Source: Methanoregula sp. (GTDB lineage Archaea; Halobacteriota; Methanomicrobia; Methanomicrobiales; Methanospirillaceae). From it: a stretch of DNA of 14,903 nucleotides. The stretch's first letter is position 1. Each line of letters starts with the position of its first letter. This document shows, one piece after another, positions 13,504 through 14,903 of the stretch. The translations under genes and the position numbers were made by a program. The notes beneath the pieces were generated by a model. That model did no database searches, was not told the origin of the DNA, and saw only the letters and a list, made by a program, of their open reading frames with translations. The DNA lies in assembly GCF_002835825.1 (NCBI RefSeq), contig NZ_PIZH01000009.1, positions 1 to 14,903 of the forward strand, written 5' to 3'.

Positions 13504-14336
13504 CACGTCACCTCCACGGTCGCGTGCCGGTTTGCCCAGCACTGGATGTTGACGGCCACCGGCAGCGAAGCGGTGTGACAGCCGGCCGTCTTCACTTTTA
13601 CCGCAAGCGCCGTGAAGTCCCCGCCAAGCCCCATCGGCCCGATACCAAGTTTGTTGACAGCGCAGAGGAGTGATTGCTCGAAGTCCGTCATCCGGTCGAC
13701 CGGTTCCAGCAGCGCCTCCTTTGCGAGCGCAGCAGCGCCATCGAACGTCCCGCCAATCCCGACACCGACAATGACGGGAGGGCAGGGACGTGCCCCCGCA
13801 AGGTACACGGTCTCGACAACGAACTTTTCGATCTGGTCCTTCTGCGACGGGAGGAGCATGGCGGTGCGCGACATGTTCTCTGCGCCGGCCCCTTTCGGGA
13901 GTACCGTGACGGTGAATTTTTTACCGGGTTTCACGTGGATTGCCGGCATCCCCATGCCCGTGTTGTCGTTCGTGTTGTGCCGGGTGAGCGGGTCCACGAC
14001 ATTGGGGCGGAGGGGGATCTCCGTGGTTGCCCTCCGGACGCCCTCCGCTACCGCGTCGTACAGCCCCTGCGTGAGCGGCACCTCCGGGGGAATGGTGAGG
14101 TAGACCACCGGGACGCCCGTGTCCTGGCAGAGCGGCACGCCGCGTTCACCTGCGGTCCGTATGTTCAGGAGGATATTGGCATATTCGCCGCGGGCAACCG
14201 TGTTCGTCTCGGCACGGGCAGCGTCCCCGATCACCTTCAGTACGTCCACCGGGAGGTGGATGACCGCCTCGCGGTACGCCGCAAGCGTTGCGGAGGCAAG
14301 CGCTGCATGGATACGATCGGAGTCTTGCACCGGCAT
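13500..14336 (-). CDS. fumA: Fumarate hydratase class I, alpha subunit
   Basis: The iron-sulfur subunit of two-subunit fumarase, which interconverts malate and fumarate; 278 residues, normal for the split archaeal/bacterial form. Likely cluster cysteines are Cys70 in PLCQDTG, Cys185 in ARPCPP and Cys253 in AGCHTASLPV (Cys266 is a further candidate). Other conserved stretches are RHNTNDNTG (119-127), PKGAGAENMS (147-156) and GVGIGGTFDG (191-200). The ATG at 14336 has no Shine-Dalgarno sequence. A TATA-like GCTATATTAC (14370-14361) lies about 30 bases upstream, so a leaderless or very short-leader transcript is likely. It heads the fumA-fumB pair. Confidence 0.95.
   Translation of the reverse strand: MPVQDSDRIHAALASATLAAYREAVIHLPVDVLKVIGDAARAETNTVARGEYANILLNIRTAGERGVPLCQDTGVPVVYLTIPPEVPLTQGLYDAVAEGVRRATTEIPLRPNVVDPLTRHNTNDNTGMGMPAIHVKPGKKFTVTVLPKGAGAENMSRTAMLLPSQKDQIEKFVVETVYLAGARPCPPVIVGVGIGGTFDGAAALAKEALLEPVDRMTDFEQSLLCAVNKLGIGPMGLGGDFTALAVKVKTAGCHTASLPVAVNIQCWANRHATVEVTW
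13511..13515 (-). promoter_or_regulatory. Shine-Dalgarno site that decides the fumB GTG start
   Basis: GGAGG, 7 bases, then GTGA at the fumA/fumB overlap. It selects GTG 13503 over ATG 13542. Confidence 0.75.
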
Positions 14337-14360
14337 TCAAAATATACTGGGGGGCAGGGG

Positions 14361-14370
14361 GTAATATAGC
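14361..14370 (-). promoter_or_regulatory. Candidate TATA box for fumA
   Basis: GCTATATTAC on the minus strand, centred about 30 bases before the fumA ATG. The same GCTATATT core occurs on the + strand for the divergent sensor gene. Confidence 0.5.
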
Positions 14371-14409
14371 GAACGGAGACCCTGATGCAGGCGGTTTTTT
14401 TCAAACGAC

Positions 14410-14421
14410 CATTCCGGAATG
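14410..14421. repeat. Perfect 12-bp palindrome in the divergent spacer
   Basis: CATTCCGGAATG is fully self-complementary. It sits about 40 bases upstream of each of the two opposing TATA boxes, where a dimeric regulator could act on fumAB, on the sensor gene, or on both. It is followed by two direct copies of GTACC (14421-14425 and 14431-14435). Confidence 0.5.
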
Positions 14422-14450
14422 TACCTTTGCGTACCATCACCACAGAAAAT

Positions 14451-14460
14451 GCTATATTGA
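14451..14460 (+). promoter_or_regulatory. Candidate TATA box for the receiver-domain gene
   Basis: GCTATATTGA is centred 25-26 bases before the ATG at 14481, and no Shine-Dalgarno sequence is present. This is the arrangement expected for a leaderless archaeal mRNA. Confidence 0.55.
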
Positions 14461-14480
14461 AAAGCGCACATGGTTGAACT

Positions 14481-14903
14481 ATGCCTGACAGGATTCGGGC
14501 TCTCTATGTTGACGATGAGCCTGGCCTCCTTGAAGTTACCCGCCTTTTCCTTGAGAAGTCCCCGGAGTTCAGTGTCGATACTGCGGAGTCGGCGCAGGAT
14601 GCCCTCGATTCACCCGCCATTGCCTCCTGCGATGCCATTATCTCCGATTACCAGATGCCGGGCATGGACGGGATCGCATTTTTAAAGGCCGTCCGGGAGA
14701 AGTACGGCGACATCCCCTTTATCCTTTTCACGGGACGGGGGCGCGAGGAGGTTGTTATCCAGGCCATCAACAACGGGGCTGACTTCTACCTCCAGAAAGG
14801 CGGGGACCCGACCGCGCAGTTCGCAGAGCTGGCGCACAAGATCCGCCAGGCCGTAAGCCGGAAGAGGAGCCAGGACGAGCTCAAGGCCGCGTACGAGCAG
14901 ATC
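14481..14903 (+). CDS. Receiver-domain protein, probably a multi-domain response regulator/sensor (3' end outside window)
   Basis: 141 codons are visible, all open, so the gene continues past the window. Residues 1-125 form a complete receiver domain: acidic pocket Asp11-Asp12 in LYVDDEPG, phosphoacceptor Asp56 in SDYQMPGMDG, Thr84 in LFTGRG and Lys106 in LQKGGDP. From about residue 126 an Arg/Lys/Glu-rich helix begins (SRKRSQDELKAAYEQI). In methanogens such helices commonly lead into PAS and histidine-kinase domains, so a hybrid sensor is likely but not visible. The start at 14481 gives the usual N-terminus and lies 26 bases from a TATA box. An ATG at 14470 is out of frame. It is divergent from fumA. 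Confidence 0.92.
   Translation, partial: MPDRIRALYVDDEPGLLEVTRLFLEKSPEFSVDTAESAQDALDSPAIASCDAIISDYQMPGMDGIAFLKAVREKYGDIPFILFTGRGREEVVIQAINNGADFYLQKGGDPTAQFAELAHKIRQAVSRKRSQDELKAAYEQI

Noticed and set aside
1..14903. Mobile element, phage, CRISPR or defence system
   Set aside because: No transposase, integrase, direct-repeat array, nuclease or toxin-antitoxin pair was seen. The gene content is mainly core metabolism.

Overview
The window looks like a piece of a GC-rich methanogenic archaeal chromosome, most likely order Methanomicrobiales. The evidence is an archaeal-type S-adenosylmethionine synthetase, a four-subunit 2-oxoglutarate:ferredoxin oxidoreductase, two-subunit succinyl-CoA synthetase and class I fumarase, an archaeal-style lipoprotein, TATA-box promoters with apparently leaderless starts, and a receiver-domain sensor of the kind abundant in that order. 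The order-level assignment is inference from gene content. I see no rRNA, tRNA, CRISPR array, insertion sequence or phage gene.

Left part (1-3976). The 3' end of a GNAT acetyltransferase gene on the + strand converges, with a 5-base gap, on a minus-strand string that reads mat (AdoMet synthetase), hisG, hisA, hisB. The mat-hisG gap is 11 bases, the hisG-hisA gap is 7 bases, and hisA/hisB overlap by 4. A promoter region with TATA-like boxes and a small inverted repeat lies upstream of mat.

Middle (3977-8129). Two minus-strand genes encode proteins I cannot name. One (498 aa) has a zinc ribbon at each end, a PH-like domain and a long Pro/Glu-rich linker. The other (456 aa) has a single central zinc ribbon. 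A divergent + strand gene encodes an alpha/beta-hydrolase lipoprotein.

Right part (8178-14336, all minus strand). This holds most of the reductive arm of the incomplete TCA cycle used by many methanogens to make 2-oxoglutarate: fumarase alpha and beta (malate/fumarate), then korD-korA-korB-korC (succinyl-CoA/2-oxoglutarate) and sucC-sucD (succinate/succinyl-CoA). Malate dehydrogenase and fumarate reductase are absent here. The five junctions from korD to sucD, plus fumA/fumB and hisA/hisB, are all 4-base stop/start overlaps. Most of these downstream starts have a Shine-Dalgarno core exactly 7 bases away. A hairpin/T-tract region and a TATA box separate the fumarase pair from the kor-suc string.

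Right edge (14481-14903). A + strand gene starts with a complete receiver domain and runs off the window. It is divergent from fumA across a 144-base spacer holding two GCTATATT-type TATA boxes and a perfect 12-base palindrome.

Most of the window is core metabolism. The least explained parts are the two zinc-ribbon proteins, the five-cysteine second half of KorD, and the palindromic spacer at the right edge.
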